A stretch of DNA of 64,000 nucleotides from Candidatus Onthocola gallistercoris (GTDB lineage Bacteria; Bacillota; Clostridia; Lachnospirales; Lachnospiraceae): contig DVLT01000046.1 in assembly GCA_018715345.1 (NCBI GenBank), positions 62,001-126,000 on the forward strand, written 5' to 3'. Under the pieces are notes generated by a model that saw only the letters and a program-made list of their open reading frames with translations, made no database searches and was not told where the DNA came from. The position numbers were made by a program, and so were the translations under genes. Positions 18,799 through 28,349 of this stretch are shown piece after piece. Within the stretch, counting starts at the first letter, position 1; the number at the start of each line of letters is the position of its first letter.

Positions 18799-18827
18799 AT
18801 CCTATGATATTTTGAAAGAATTGTCAA
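18799..18827 (-). promoter_or_regulatory. Promoter of frlB-frlD(-deoR)
   Basis: On the minus strand a perfect TTGACA (18822-18827), a 17-base spacer, then TAGGAT (18799-18804). It gives a leader of about 130 bases containing the inverted repeat and the hairpin. Confidence 0.6.
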
Positions 18828-18875
18828 TAGATTATTCAAAAAAATTTAAAAAGATTCAAAAGGGTTCAGCGAGGT

Positions 18876-21137
18876 TCAAAGGTTGGAACGCAATTTTGTC
18901 CCCTTTGTATCCCGGTGGCTGAGCTTTAATTTGTTCAATACAATGTCCCTGTCTTTATAAAGAATACGGGTTTCGGAACCTCTGCTCAGCAAAAAGACAG
19001 AATCCAGCGCATCCTTATCGGCCAGTTTGATCCCACGGACGCCGATGGCTGCTTTTTTCTTTTCCGGCACTTCCCGGATATCAAAGCGGAGAAAAATGCC
19101 GTCACGGGTCTGGAGAACAACATGACCGATATCATCAGATAAAGGGATAACAGCGGCAAGCCGGTCGTTTTCCGCCAATTTGGTAGCCTGACTGGTCCGT
19201 TTGGCCACATCGAACTGACCACCGTCCACTTGTTTTAACATGCCTTGCTGGGAGGCAAAGAGAAGACGGCAAGATTTCACGTGTTCCAGGGAATCCACAA
19301 ACAGGATATTTTCCTCGGAGCTGTCATAATTGCCAAAATTGTCAATGGGGATGGCTTTATCACGGAATTTGCCAAAGGGCAGATCAGCTGCCTTGATCAG
19401 ATGGAGTTTGCCGGTATCGGTGAACAGACAGATCTTGTCCGTGTTCATACACCGGAACACATAACGATTTTCTGCCAGAGCAGCCTCCTGATTGCGTTCA
19501 AAAGTGGGCATATCGATGGTCTTACAGTATCCGAAACGGTCCATCAGGAAAGTGACTTCCATGGCTTCCATTTTCTTTTCTTCAAAAATGACGGCCTCGG
19601 CATTCTCGATGGCTGTACGGCGGGGACGGGCAAAGGATTTTTTAAAAGCCTTCAGTTCCGAGGCAATGACCCGGGTCATGCTGGCATGATTTTCCAAGAT
19701 ATCTTTGTACGTGGCAATCCGTTTTAACGTTTCCTCATGTTCCTTCATCAACGCCTGGATCTCCAGGCCGATCAGTTTATACAGCCGCATCTCCAGGATG
19801 GCAGATGCCTGCTTTTCCGTGAAATGGAGTTTTTTTGCATCCCTTTCAGACTTTTTTGTCTTGAAACGGATTCCTTCCGTTTCGCCAGAGATCAGACAGG
19901 TCTTCGCCTGAGCCATATTTTTACTTCCACGGAGGATTTCGATGATCAGGTCGATGACATCGCAAGCTTTGATCAGACCTTCCTGGACCTCGCTTTTTTC
20001 TTCTTCTTTGATGAGAAGATGACTGTATTTACGGGTGGCGATATCATACTGAAAATCCAGGAAGTAGTCCAAAATGGTCTTTAGCCCCATGGTTTCCGGA
20101 CGGCCATCCGCCACTGCCAGCATATTGACGCTGAAAGTGTCCTCCAGTCGAGTCTTTTTATATAAAAGATTTTTCAGATATTCCACATCTGCGTTTTTCC
20201 TGAGTTCCAGAACGATGCGGATGCCCTCCTTGGAAGACTGGTTGGATATATCTACGATATCCGGCGCCTTTTTCGATTCTGCCAGCTGGTATATATCATT
20301 GAGAAATTTGCCGATGCCGGCGCCGATCATGGTGTAGGGGATTTCGGTGATGACGAGCCGATCCCGGCCGCCTTTTATCTTTTCTGTTTCAACTTTACCC
20401 CGGATGTGGAGCCTCCCTTGGCCAGTTTCATATATGCTTAATAGTTCGTCTTTGTTGGTGATGATGCCGCCGGTGGGAAAATCCGGACCGGGCATGTACG
20501 CCATCAATTCTTCTGTGGTCATGGTGCCTTTTTTCATATAGGCTAGGGCCGCATCGATCACTTCCCCCAGATTATGGGGCGGGATACTGGTGGCCATGCC
20601 AACGGCGATGCCTTCTGCTCCGTTGATGAGCAGATTGGGGATTTTTACCGGAAGGACTTCCGGCTCTTTTTCTGTCTCATCAAAGTTGGGGACAAAGCCC
20701 ACCACGTTTTTATCCAAGTCGGTCAGAAAGGCATCCTGGGTGGCTTTCTGGAGGCGGGCTTCCGTATAACGCATGGCAGCCGCCCCATCTCCTTCAATGG
20801 AACCAAAATTGCCGTGACCGTCCACCAGAGGCAGCCCTTTTTTAAAGTCCTGACTCATGACGACCAGAGCTTCATAGATGGAGCTGTCCCCATGGGGATG
20901 GTACTTACCCATCGTATCACCGACGATACGGGCACATTTCCTGTAAGGTTTATCATAGCGGATCCCCAGTTCATACATATCATATAAAGTTCTTCGTTGC
21001 ACCGGTTTTAATCCGTCACGCACATCCGGCAGGGCACGGGCGATGATGACGCTCATGGCATAATCAATATAGGATTTCTGCATGACATCGGAATATTCGG
21101 TCCGCAGTATATGTTCGCTGTTATTATTGGATTTCAT
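18876..21137 (-). CDS. parC: DNA topoisomerase IV subunit A (ParC-type)
   Basis: 753 residues. It is the DNA-cleaving subunit that pairs with the adjacent ParE-like protein. The N-terminal breakage-reunion domain shows [25 protein letters not shown], the quinolone-determining region [15 protein letters not shown], and the active-site tyrosine in [11 protein letters not shown]. The C-terminal DNA-wrapping blades are present, but I see no QRRGGKG GyrA box, which favours topoisomerase IV over gyrase. The quinolone-determining Ser and acidic positions (Ser in GDSS, Glu in YEA) look wild-type. Start ATG 21137 has AGGAGG upstream. It lies 12 bases after parE. Confidence 0.88.
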   Translation of the reverse strand: MKSNNNSEHILRTEYSDVMQKSYIDYAMSVIIARALPDVRDGLKPVQRRTLYDMYELGIRYDKPYRKCARIVGDTMGKYHPHGDSSIYEALVVMSQDFKKGLPLVDGHGNFGSIEGDGAAAMRYTEARLQKATQDAFLTDLDKNVVGFVPNFDETEKEPEVLPVKIPNLLINGAEGIAVGMATSIPPHNLGEVIDAALAYMKKGTMTTEELMAYMPGPDFPTGGIITNKDELLSIYETGQGRLHIRGKVETEKIKGGRDRLVITEIPYTMIGAGIGKFLNDIYQLAESKKAPDIVDISNQSSKEGIRIVLELRKNADVEYLKNLLYKKTRLEDTFSVNMLAVADGRPETMGLKTILDYFLDFQYDIATRKYSHLLIKEEEKSEVQEGLIKACDVIDLIIEILRGSKNMAQAKTCLISGETEGIRFKTKKSERDAKKLHFTEKQASAILEMRLYKLIGLEIQALMKEHEETLKRIATYKDILENHASMTRVIASELKAFKKSFARPRRTAIENAEAVIFEEKKMEAMEVTFLMDRFGYCKTIDMPTFERNQEAALAENRYVFRCMNTDKICLFTDTGKLHLIKAADLPFGKFRDKAIPIDNFGNYDSSEENILFVDSLEHVKSCRLLFASQQGMLKQVDGGQFDVAKRTSQATKLAENDRLAAVIPLSDDIGHVVLQTRDGIFLRFDIREVPEKKKAAIGVRGIKLADKDALDSVFLLSRGSETRILYKDRDIVLNKLKLSHRDTKGTKLRSNL

Positions 21138-21149
21138 CGTTCCTTCCTC

Positions 21150-23072
21150 CTAAACATCCAGCTGGGCGTCCTGGGCGTGTCTGTATATAAATGTTTTTCG
21201 GGGCTGGACATCATTGCCCATCAACAGGCTGGTCACATCGGAAGCCATACGGGCGTCTTCGATCTCCACCAGTTTGAGTACGCGGGTTTCCGGATTCAGC
21301 GTAGTCTCCCAAAGCTGGTCCGCGTCCATCTCTCCCAGACCTTTATAACGCTGGAGCGTAAAAGGCGCCTTATGGGCTTTGCGATAGCGTTCCAACGCCT
21401 TATCATCATACAGATATTCTTCTTTCCCACGGGAAGGCATGGCCTTATACAAGGGGGGCATGGCGATATAAACATGGCCCTCAAAGATCAGCTCCGGCAT
21501 GAAACGGTAAAACAGGGTAAGGAGCAAGGTGGAAATGTGGGCGCCGTCCACGTCCGCATCTGCCATGATGATGATCTTATCATAACGGAGTTTGGATATA
21601 TCAAAATCGTTCCCGTAACCTTCTGAAAAGCCACAGCCGAAGGCATTGATCATGGATTTGATCTCCGCGTTGGCCAGGATCTTGTCAATACTCGCCTTTT
21701 CCACATTGAGGATCTTGCCCCGGATGGGCAGTATGGCTTGAAATTCCCGGTTCCTGGCCGTTTTTGCGGAACCGCCGGCGGAATCCCCTTCCACGATAAA
21801 GATCTCGCAGCGGGAAGGATCCCGGCTTTCGCAGTTGGCCAGTTTACCGTTGGAATCAAAGGAATATTTTGGGCGGGAGAGCATGTTTGTCTTGGCCTTT
21901 TCCTCTGTTTTTCGTATTTTTGCGGCTTTTTCCGCACAGGAAAGCACATTTTTCAGTGTGTCCAGATTTTTATCAAAATACCGGGGCAGTTCTTCGCCGG
22001 TGATCTTTGATGCGGCTTTAGAAGCATCCTGGTTGTCCAGTTTTGTCTTTGTCTGCCCTTCAAACCGGGGGGCGGGATGCTTGATGGAGACAACGGCGGT
22101 CATGCCGTTGCGTATATCGGCGCCGGTGAAATTACTGTCCTTTTCTTTTAATATACCCAGCTCCCGGGCATAACTGTTCATGACCGTGGTAAAAGCAGTT
22201 TTAAAACCCGTGATATGGGTACCGCCCTCCGCATTATAAATGTTATTGCAAAAGCCAAGGACATTCTCGTGAAATTCATTCACATATTGAAAAGCAGCCT
22301 CCAGAGTGATCCCCTCATTTTCACCTTTAAAGTAGATCACATCGCAGATCTGTTCCTTATTTTTATTCATATCTTTTATAAAGCCGACGATGCCGTCCGG
22401 CTCATGAAACTCCAAATGTTCGGCTGTCGCCGGACGCAGATCATCGTAGATGATGGTCAGATCCGGATTCAGGTAAGCGGTTTCATGGAGCCGGCTTTTT
22501 ACCTCGTCCTCCTTAAAATCCGTCCGATCAAAGATGGAATCATCCGGGAGAAAAGAAATCTTTGTTCCGGTTTTTCGGGTCTTTCCCAAGGTGGGAAGCA
22601 ACCCCTTTTCCAGCGCCATTGTGGGGATACCCCTTTCAAAATGATCGTGGTGGATATAGCCGTCCCGACTGATCTGCACGTCCATCCAGGAAGAGAGGGC
22701 GTTGACCACCGAAGAGCCTACGCCGTGAAGGCCGCCGCTGGTTTTGTAAACCGAATCGTCAAATTTTCCGCCGGCATGGAGGGTGGTAAAGACAAGCCGC
22801 TCCGCCGGCATACCCTTTTCGTGCATATCCACCGGGACCCCGCGGCCATTATCTTCAATGGTGGCGGAGCCGTCCTTATTTAAGGTGACGTGGATCTGGC
22901 TGCAGAAGCCGGCCAGATGTTCGTCCACCGAATTATCAACGATCTCGTAGATCAGATGGTTCAGTCCCTTGCGGGAAGTACTGCCGATGTACATACCCGG
23001 TCTTTTGCGGACCGCTTCCAGCCCTTCAAGAACGGATATGCTCTCAGCACCGTAGGAATTATTTTGAGCCAT
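21150..23072 (-). CDS. parE: DNA topoisomerase IV subunit B (ParE-type)
   Basis: 640 residues. ATPase domain motifs YGAESISVLEGLEAVRKRPG, EIVDNSVDE, ATIEDNGRGVP and GGLHGVGSSVVNALS are in order, then the TOPRIM motif IVEGDSAGGSAK and the metal site DADVDGAHI. It provides ATP-driven strand passage and, as topoisomerase IV, decatenates replicated chromosomes. An ATG at 23084 would leave no spacing to the AAAGG site, so ATG 23072 (12 bases downstream of it, at the family N-terminus) is preferred. It is transcribed with parC. Confidence 0.88.
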   Translation of the reverse strand: MAQNNSYGAESISVLEGLEAVRKRPGMYIGSTSRKGLNHLIYEIVDNSVDEHLAGFCSQIHVTLNKDGSATIEDNGRGVPVDMHEKGMPAERLVFTTLHAGGKFDDSVYKTSGGLHGVGSSVVNALSSWMDVQISRDGYIHHDHFERGIPTMALEKGLLPTLGKTRKTGTKISFLPDDSIFDRTDFKEDEVKSRLHETAYLNPDLTIIYDDLRPATAEHLEFHEPDGIVGFIKDMNKNKEQICDVIYFKGENEGITLEAAFQYVNEFHENVLGFCNNIYNAEGGTHITGFKTAFTTVMNSYARELGILKEKDSNFTGADIRNGMTAVVSIKHPAPRFEGQTKTKLDNQDASKAASKITGEELPRYFDKNLDTLKNVLSCAEKAAKIRKTEEKAKTNMLSRPKYSFDSNGKLANCESRDPSRCEIFIVEGDSAGGSAKTARNREFQAILPIRGKILNVEKASIDKILANAEIKSMINAFGCGFSEGYGNDFDISKLRYDKIIIMADADVDGAHISTLLLTLFYRFMPELIFEGHVYIAMPPLYKAMPSRGKEEYLYDDKALERYRKAHKAPFTLQRYKGLGEMDADQLWETTLNPETRVLKLVEIEDARMASDVTSLLMGNDVQPRKTFIYRHAQDAQLDV

Positions 23073-23172
23073 ATATTTTAACATCCTTTCGATTATCCTG
23101 ATCCGGCTTGTATGGCCGGACTTTAGGTTGTTGTGTTCGTCAGCCCGTAAAAGGATAGAAGGCTGTGCTTTT

Positions 23173-24159
23173 CTAGATCAAGGCCAGTGAACGGAGTAAA
23201 AATATCCAGAAAGTCAGTGTCACAGAGGACAGCAGTGTGGCCAGGACGATGATCCCGGAAGTCAGCACCGCGTCATTGTGCATATTTTTGGCCATGATAT
23301 AGCAGCTGACTGTGGTGGGAGATCCAAGCATGATCAGTATGGCCACCAGCTCGCTTTCCCGAAATCCGAATGCGATGGCAAAGGGGAAAAAGATGGCGGG
23401 AAGGACGAGCAGTTTGATGAAGGAAGCCACAAGAGCCGGGCGAAATTTCTCCAAAGCATGTCCCATATCAAAACTGGCGCCGACCACAAGGAGAGCCAGC
23501 GGCGTTGCCAAGGAGGACACGCTGTCCACGGTTTTTAAAAGCATCTGGGGTATGGGGAGACCGGACAGATTGTACAGGCAGCCTGCCAATATCCCCAGTA
23601 TGATCGGGTTTTTTGCAATATTGATACAAGCCTTTTTAAGGGTTGCTTTCATAGAAGAAGCACCTTTGGAAGGCAATGTATTTTCAGAAGAGATTTTACC
23701 CATATCTTCCCCGATGGTCAATATGACAACGGAAAAAATATTATATAAGGGAACGGCGGAAATGATCATCAAAGGCGCCATGCCCGAATTGCCGTAGATA
23801 TTTTCGATGAAGGCAATGCCTAGGACAGCGGCGCTGCCCCTGGCCGCTCCCTGGGCAAAAGCGCCGATCATTTCCGGCTGTTTCCTGAGATACCATCGGG
23901 CAAAGAGCCAGACGCCCACGAACATGAGGGTGGTGGAGATCATGCAGAAGGCGATGAAAGCCGGATCAAATACCTGTCGGATATCTGCGGTGGCGATATC
24001 TTGGAACAGAAGGACCGGTAAAGCTGCTTTAAAGACAAAACGGTCTGCAACGGTCGTAAAAGACCTGGTGAGCATCCCTGTTTTCATCAATACCCACCCG
24101 AGGACCATGACCAGAAAAACGGGAACCGTGGCATTTAAACTAAAAATAAAATTATCCAT
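23173..24159 (-). CDS. AEC family (auxin efflux carrier) transporter
   Basis: 328 residues with about ten membrane helices arranged in two halves separated by a short loop (ENTLPSKGASSMKATLK, about 160-176). The N-terminus PVFLVMVLGWVLMKTGML and the AALPVLLFQDIA motif are typical of the family, which exports or imports organic acids such as malate or lactate. The substrate is unknown. It follows the LysR regulator gene on the minus strand and overlaps it by 8 bases, so both form an operon. Confidence 0.87.
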   Translation of the reverse strand: MDNFIFSLNATVPVFLVMVLGWVLMKTGMLTRSFTTVADRFVFKAALPVLLFQDIATADIRQVFDPAFIAFCMISTTLMFVGVWLFARWYLRKQPEMIGAFAQGAARGSAAVLGIAFIENIYGNSGMAPLMIISAVPLYNIFSVVILTIGEDMGKISSENTLPSKGASSMKATLKKACINIAKNPIILGILAGCLYNLSGLPIPQMLLKTVDSVSSLATPLALLVVGASFDMGHALEKFRPALVASFIKLLVLPAIFFPFAIAFGFRESELVAILIMLGSPTTVSCYIMAKNMHNDAVLTSGIIVLATLLSSVTLTFWIFLLRSLALI

Positions 24160-25060
24160 GATTTTGCTGACACTCCTTATAAAAATGTATGAACTGTTCC
24201 ACCGCTTTTTCCCGGCGGCTCTTTTTCAGGTAGGCGAACCCGACTTCCCGCTGATGGATGGGAATATCCAAGGGTATTTCGATCAAAGTGCCGTTTTCCA
24301 ATTCTTCCTGGACAAATTCTTTGATGACGCAAGCCACTCCCAGACCGATCTTGGCAAATTCGATCAACAGATCCATACTGGTCACCTCGATCAGGTTATC
24401 TGTGATCTCAATGCGGTTGGCGGTCAGATAATCATCGATATATTGTCGGGTCATATTGTGCTTGTCCAACAGCATGAGAGTGGCCTCCTGGAACAGGCGG
24501 ACGTCATCTGTGTGGACTGCGTTCAGATGCTTCATATAATCCGGGGACGCCACGAAAATATCGGATATATTGCCCAGGGAGAAGAAGTCCAGCGATTTGA
24601 TGGACGCCGGGCGGGCGACCAATCCCACATCTATGTTGCCCTGATCCAATGCCGCCAATGTCTGATTGGAACTTTGGGATGAGATCAGTATTTTTATATG
24701 GGGATATTGCCGGATGAAAGGTTTAAGATAGGGAAGCAGTAAAAAACGGCACAGCGTGTTGCTGGTACCGATCTGTATACGCCCCACGCCCAGATGGGTC
24801 ATCCGCTTGATCTTGTTTTCACCGGTATCGATGGCCTCAAAGGCTTTTTGGATATGCTGAAAGAGGATCTTTCCCTCCGCTGTGAGAAAAACACCCCGGG
24901 AGCTTCTCGTAAATAGTTTCACATCCAGACTTTCCTCCAGGCGGCTGATGGATTTGCTGATGGCCGGCTGGCTGATATAGAGCTGCTTGGCCGCCTGGGA
25001 TATGTTGCCCGTATTGGCAACCACATAAAATATTCGGTATAAACTCAGATGCTGATCCAT
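24152..25060 (-). CDS. LysR family transcriptional regulator
   Basis: 302 residues. The N-terminal winged helix-turn-helix has NISQAAKQLYISQPAISKSISRLE (about 17-40 with KLFTR following). The periplasmic-binding-like co-inducer domain contains GVGRIQIGTSNTLC and IDVGLVARPAS. ATG 25060 is chosen because AAGGA lies 6 bases upstream; the longer frame starting at 25075 lacks a site. It is divergent from leuC, with an inverted repeat between the two, so it probably controls both its own operon and leuC-leuD. It overlaps the AEC transporter gene at its 3' end. Confidence 0.92.
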   Translation of the reverse strand: MDQHLSLYRIFYVVANTGNISQAAKQLYISQPAISKSISRLEESLDVKLFTRSSRGVFLTAEGKILFQHIQKAFEAIDTGENKIKRMTHLGVGRIQIGTSNTLCRFLLLPYLKPFIRQYPHIKILISSQSSNQTLAALDQGNIDVGLVARPASIKSLDFFSLGNISDIFVASPDYMKHLNAVHTDDVRLFQEATLMLLDKHNMTRQYIDDYLTANRIEITDNLIEVTSMDLLIEFAKIGLGVACVIKEFVQEELENGTLIEIPLDIPIHQREVGFAYLKKSRREKAVEQFIHFYKECQQNHG

Positions 25061-25085
25061 GATCGTCCTTTCCATAACTAATGAT

Positions 25086-25120
25086 TATAATAGATATTCA
25101 TAATATGTATTACTATTATA
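25086..25120. promoter_or_regulatory. LysR-type operator between lysR and leuC
   Basis: TATAATAG (25086-25093) and CTATTATA (25113-25120) form a perfect 8-bp inverted repeat with a 19-base AT-rich centre. A weak leuC promoter follows, with a TGT TATTCT extended -10 at 25131-25139 and no good -35. This is the usual setting for activation by a LysR protein. Confidence 0.6.
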
Positions 25121-25182
25121 TCTCCAAATGTGTTATTCTATCAAGTAAGAAATATAAAAACAACGGGTGAGGAGGAATTGCA

Positions 25183-26448
25183 ATGGGAATGACCATGACA
25201 CAAAAGATTTTGGCAGCGGCGGCAGGACTTCCGGAGGTCCATGCGGGGGATCTGATCATGGCAGATCTGGATATGGTCCTGGCCAACGATATCACTGGAC
25301 CGGTGGCCATCCATGAGATGGATAAGTTTGCTGCAAAAGGAGTTTTTGATAAGAATAAGATTGCTCTTGTACCAGATCATTTTTCCCCGAACAAAGATAT
25401 CAAATCGGCACAGAATTGTAAATGCATGCGGGAATTTGCCCATGCAAATGATGTGACCCATTTTTACGAAGTGGGAGAGATGGGTATTGAACATGCGCTG
25501 CTTCCGGAAAAAGGTATCGTCACCGCTGGAGACACGGTGATCGGCGCTGATTCACATACATGTACTTACGGCGCCCTGGGCGCGTTTTCCACAGGGGTGG
25601 GAAGTACAGACGCGGCCTGTGGTATGGCTACTGGAAAAGCCTGGTTTAAGGTGCCGTCAGCCATTCAATTTATCCTGACAGGGAAACCCTCAAAATGGGT
25701 CAGCGGCAAAGATATCATCCTGCATATCATCGGCATGATCGGTGTGGACGGGGCTTTGTACAGATCCATGGAGTTTGTGGGTGACGGTATTGCCCATCTG
25801 TCCATGGACGACCGGTTTACCATTGCCAACATGGCCATTGAGGCCGGCGGAAAGAATGGTATCTTCCCGGTGGATGAAAAGACGGAGGCTTATCTTAAGG
25901 AACACGGCAGCAAGCCTTATAAGATCTATGAAGCGGATGAGGATGCGGAATATGACGAGGTGTATACCATCGATCTGAGTACGTTAAAGCCAACGGTGGC
26001 CTTCCCCCATTTGCCGGAAAATACCCATACCATTGATGAAGTGGGCGATATCGATATCGATCAGGTGGTCATCGGTTCCTGTACCAACGGACGACTGGAG
26101 GACCTTCAGACGGCGGCGGAGATATTAAAAGGCCGGAAGGTGAAAAAAGGACTTCGGGTCATCGTCATACCGGCTACCCAGCAGATCTACATGGATGCCA
26201 TGAAAGCCGGCTATATCCAGACTTTTATCGAGGCGGGAGCCATCGTAAGCACCCCCACCTGCGGACCGTGTCTGGGCGGCTATATGGGTATATTGGCGGA
26301 CCATGAACGGTGCGTATCCACGACAAATCGGAATTTTGTCGGCAGGATGGGTCATGTGACATCTGAGATTTATCTGGCAAGCCCGGCGGTGGCGGCGGCC
26401 AGCGCTGTGACCGGGAAAATATCCGGACCGGCCAGCCTGGGATTATAA
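25183..26448 (+). CDS. leuC: 3-isopropylmalate dehydratase large subunit
   Basis: 421 residues, the short form found in Clostridia and archaea. It isomerises 2-isopropylmalate to 3-isopropylmalate with LeuD in leucine synthesis. Aconitase-family motifs are [15 protein letters not shown], the cluster cysteine in VIGSCTNGR (about 299) and CGPCLGG (about 360 and 363), which hold the [4Fe-4S] cluster. The start ATG 25183 follows GAGGAGG. leuD begins 17 bases after its stop. Homoaconitase of similar sequence cannot be excluded, but leuD and leuB downstream make leucine synthesis the likely role. Confidence 0.93.
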   Translation: MGMTMTQKILAAAAGLPEVHAGDLIMADLDMVLANDITGPVAIHEMDKFAAKGVFDKNKIALVPDHFSPNKDIKSAQNCKCMREFAHANDVTHFYEVGEMGIEHALLPEKGIVTAGDTVIGADSHTCTYGALGAFSTGVGSTDAACGMATGKAWFKVPSAIQFILTGKPSKWVSGKDIILHIIGMIGVDGALYRSMEFVGDGIAHLSMDDRFTIANMAIEAGGKNGIFPVDEKTEAYLKEHGSKPYKIYEADEDAEYDEVYTIDLSTLKPTVAFPHLPENTHTIDEVGDIDIDQVVIGSCTNGRLEDLQTAAEILKGRKVKKGLRVIVIPATQQIYMDAMKAGYIQTFIEAGAIVSTPTCGPCLGGYMGILADHERCVSTTNRNFVGRMGHVTSEIYLASPAVAAASAVTGKISGPASLGL

Positions 26449-26465
26449 ATAAGGAGGTAGGACAG

Positions 26466-26963
26466 ATGAAAGCGTGCGGCACAGTTTTTAAATATGGAGA
26501 TAACGTGGATACGGATGTGATCATTCCGGCCAGACATCTGGCGATCACCGATCCAAAAGGGCTGGCGGAACACTGCATGGAAGATATTGATGCGGATTTT
26601 GTAAAAAAGGTCAAGGAAGGCGACATCATCGTGGCACAGAAAAATTTCGGCTGCGGTTCTTCAAGGGAACATGCGCCTATGGCCATCAAAGCTTCTGGGA
26701 TCAGCTGTGTGATCGCCGAAACATTCGCCCGGATCTTCTATCGTAATGCCATCAACATCGGCCTCCCCATCATTGAATGCAAGGAAGCTTCCGAAAAGAT
26801 CGAAGCCGGTGATGTGGTGGAGATCGATTTTGACGAAGGTATCATTTATAACAGGACGAAAGATGAGTCTTATAAAGGCCAAGCCTTCCCACCGTTTATG
26901 CAGGATCTGATCGCTGCCGGTGGTTTGATCAACTATATGAACCAGAATGCAAAAACGCATTGA
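26466..26963 (+). CDS. leuD: 3-isopropylmalate dehydratase small subunit
   Basis: 165 residues, typical of the short LeuD type. Motifs: [17 protein letters not shown], the substrate-binding [10 protein letters not shown], and [13 protein letters not shown]. It completes the active site of LeuC. AAGGAGG precedes ATG 26466. A promoter for leuB may overlap its stop codon. Confidence 0.94.
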   Translation: MKACGTVFKYGDNVDTDVIIPARHLAITDPKGLAEHCMEDIDADFVKKVKEGDIIVAQKNFGCGSSREHAPMAIKASGISCVIAETFARIFYRNAINIGLPIIECKEASEKIEAGDVVEIDFDEGIIYNRTKDESYKGQAFPPFMQDLIAAGGLINYMNQNAKTH

Positions 26964-26988
26964 AAAAAAATTGAAATTAAGTTATGAT
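26960..26988 (+). promoter_or_regulatory. Possible internal promoter for leuB
   Basis: TTGAAA (26960-26965) and TATGAT (26983-26988) are 17 bases apart, overlapping the leuD stop codon and 58 bases before leuB. Confidence 0.5.
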
Positions 26989-27045
26989 ATTATTAGTCAT
27001 TGGAAGAAATAATCTGAAAATGACGTATCAGGAAAGGAATCGACT

Positions 27046-28128
27046 ATGAATGCACAGATTGCAGTCATTAAGGGTGACGGCATTGGACCCGAGATCGTGA
27101 CAGAAGCATTGAAGATTTTGGATAAGGTCAGTGAGAAGTTCGGACATCATTTTGAATATGTACCGGTACTTATGGGCGGTTGTTCTATTGACGCAACCGG
27201 CGTTCCGCTGACAGATGAAGCGATCGAGACGTGCAAAAAAAGCGATGCTGTCCTTTTAGGGGCCATCGGCGGCGATACGACCACTTCCCCATGGTATAAG
27301 CTGGATCCTTCCCTCCGGCCGGAGGCGGGTCTTTTGAAACTTCGTAAAGCGTTGGGATTATTCGCCAATATCCGACCGGCTTACCTGTATAAAGAGTTGA
27401 AAGCGGCATGTCCGCTCAAGGATGAGATCATTGGTGACGGCTTCGATATGGTGATCATGCGGGAGCTGACGGGAGGGCTGTACTTTGGTGACCGAAAGAC
27501 GGTTCAGGAAAACGGCGTCTTGAAAGCCTATGACTCTTTAACTTATGATGAGAATGAAATAAGACGTATTGCCGTCAAGGGTTTTGAAACGGCTATGAAA
27601 CGTAAAAAACATGTGACCAGTGTGGATAAGGCGAATGTCCTGGATTCTTCCAGGCTGTGGCGCAAGGTTGTGGATGAGGTCGCCAAAGATTATCCGGAAG
27701 TGACCTATGAGCATATGCTCGTGGACAACTGTGCCATGCAGCTGGTAAAGGATCCCCGGCAGTTTGATGTGATCCTGACGGAGAACATGTTCGGGGACAT
27801 CCTTTCCGACGAAGCCAGTGAGGTGACCGGCTCCATCGGGATGCTTTCTTCGGCAAGTCTTTGTGAGACATCCCTTGGACTGTATGAACCAAGTCACGGT
27901 TCCGCTCCGGATATTGCCGGGACAGACCAGGCCAATCCATTGGCGACCATTCTTTCGGCAGCCATGCTGCTGCGTTATTCTCTGAACCTGGATGCGGAAG
28001 CAGACGCGGTGGAGGCAGCAGTACAAAAGACATTGGAGGATGGATACCGTACTGTAGATATACAGGATGGTAAGGGCAAGCTGGTCGGCTGCAAAGCCAT
28101 GGGAGACGCTGTGGCAGAGCGGATCTGA
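27046..28128 (+). CDS. leuB: 3-isopropylmalate dehydrogenase
   Basis: 360 residues. It oxidises and decarboxylates 3-isopropylmalate with NAD. Motifs include [14 protein letters not shown] at the N-terminus, LLGAIGG, the substrate-binding [11 protein letters not shown], and the metal-binding [13 protein letters not shown] with [13 protein letters not shown], which fits NAD-dependent isopropylmalate dehydrogenase. AGGAAAGGAAT precedes the ATG. It lies 82 bases after leuD and is followed by a strong terminator, so leuCDB forms one transcription unit with a possible extra promoter before leuB. Confidence 0.95.
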   Translation: MNAQIAVIKGDGIGPEIVTEALKILDKVSEKFGHHFEYVPVLMGGCSIDATGVPLTDEAIETCKKSDAVLLGAIGGDTTTSPWYKLDPSLRPEAGLLKLRKALGLFANIRPAYLYKELKAACPLKDEIIGDGFDMVIMRELTGGLYFGDRKTVQENGVLKAYDSLTYDENEIRRIAVKGFETAMKRKKHVTSVDKANVLDSSRLWRKVVDEVAKDYPEVTYEHMLVDNCAMQLVKDPRQFDVILTENMFGDILSDEASEVTGSIGMLSSASLCETSLGLYEPSHGSAPDIAGTDQANPLATILSAAMLLRYSLNLDAEADAVEAAVQKTLEDGYRTVDIQDGKGKLVGCKAMGDAVAERI

Positions 28129-28143
28129 AGATGTTTCATCATA

Positions 28144-28175
28144 TGACGGCAGACGTGGGATGCGTCTGCCGTTTT
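28144..28175 (+). terminator. Terminator after leuB
   Basis: ACGGCAGACG (28144-28153) pairs perfectly with CGTCTGCCGT (28161-28170) and is followed by TTTTATA. Confidence 0.92.
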
Positions 28176-28279
28176 TATATCCTTACGGGTATGATCCAGA
28201 GGGAAACAGGACGGATGGCCTTCGTGTATCCCCTCAGGGGAAACATCCGTTGAAAGATGTGAAAAGCACAACAGAAAAA

Positions 28280-28293
28280 GTACAATATAGTAC
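28280..28293. promoter_or_regulatory. Palindrome upstream of the ilvD promoter
   Basis: GTACAATATAGTAC is an imperfect 14-bp palindrome (12 of 14 positions symmetric) lying 8 bases before the -35 box. GTAC recurs at 28309-28312. A regulator site is possible; the protein is unknown. Confidence 0.4.
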
Positions 28294-28301
28294 AAAAAGT
28301 A

Positions 28302-28329
28302 TTGCAAAGTACATGAAGTATGTTATAAT
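28302..28329 (+). promoter_or_regulatory. Promoter of ilvD-ilvB-serC-serA
   Basis: TTGCAA (28302-28307), a 16-base spacer, then TATAAT (28324-28329) with TGT before it (extended -10). The gap after leuB holds no gene. Confidence 0.75.
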
Positions 28330-28349
28330 ACAAAAAGGAGATGAGTCCA

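Noticed and set aside
21111-21626. Plus-strand frame of 171 residues opposite parE
   Set aside because: It overlaps a well-supported gene and shows no domain pattern or start signal.
18876-23072. DNA gyrase (gyrA/gyrB) rather than topoisomerase IV
   Set aside because: No GyrA-box (QRRGGKG-type) motif is visible in the C-terminal domain; however, the difference cannot be settled without a phylogeny.
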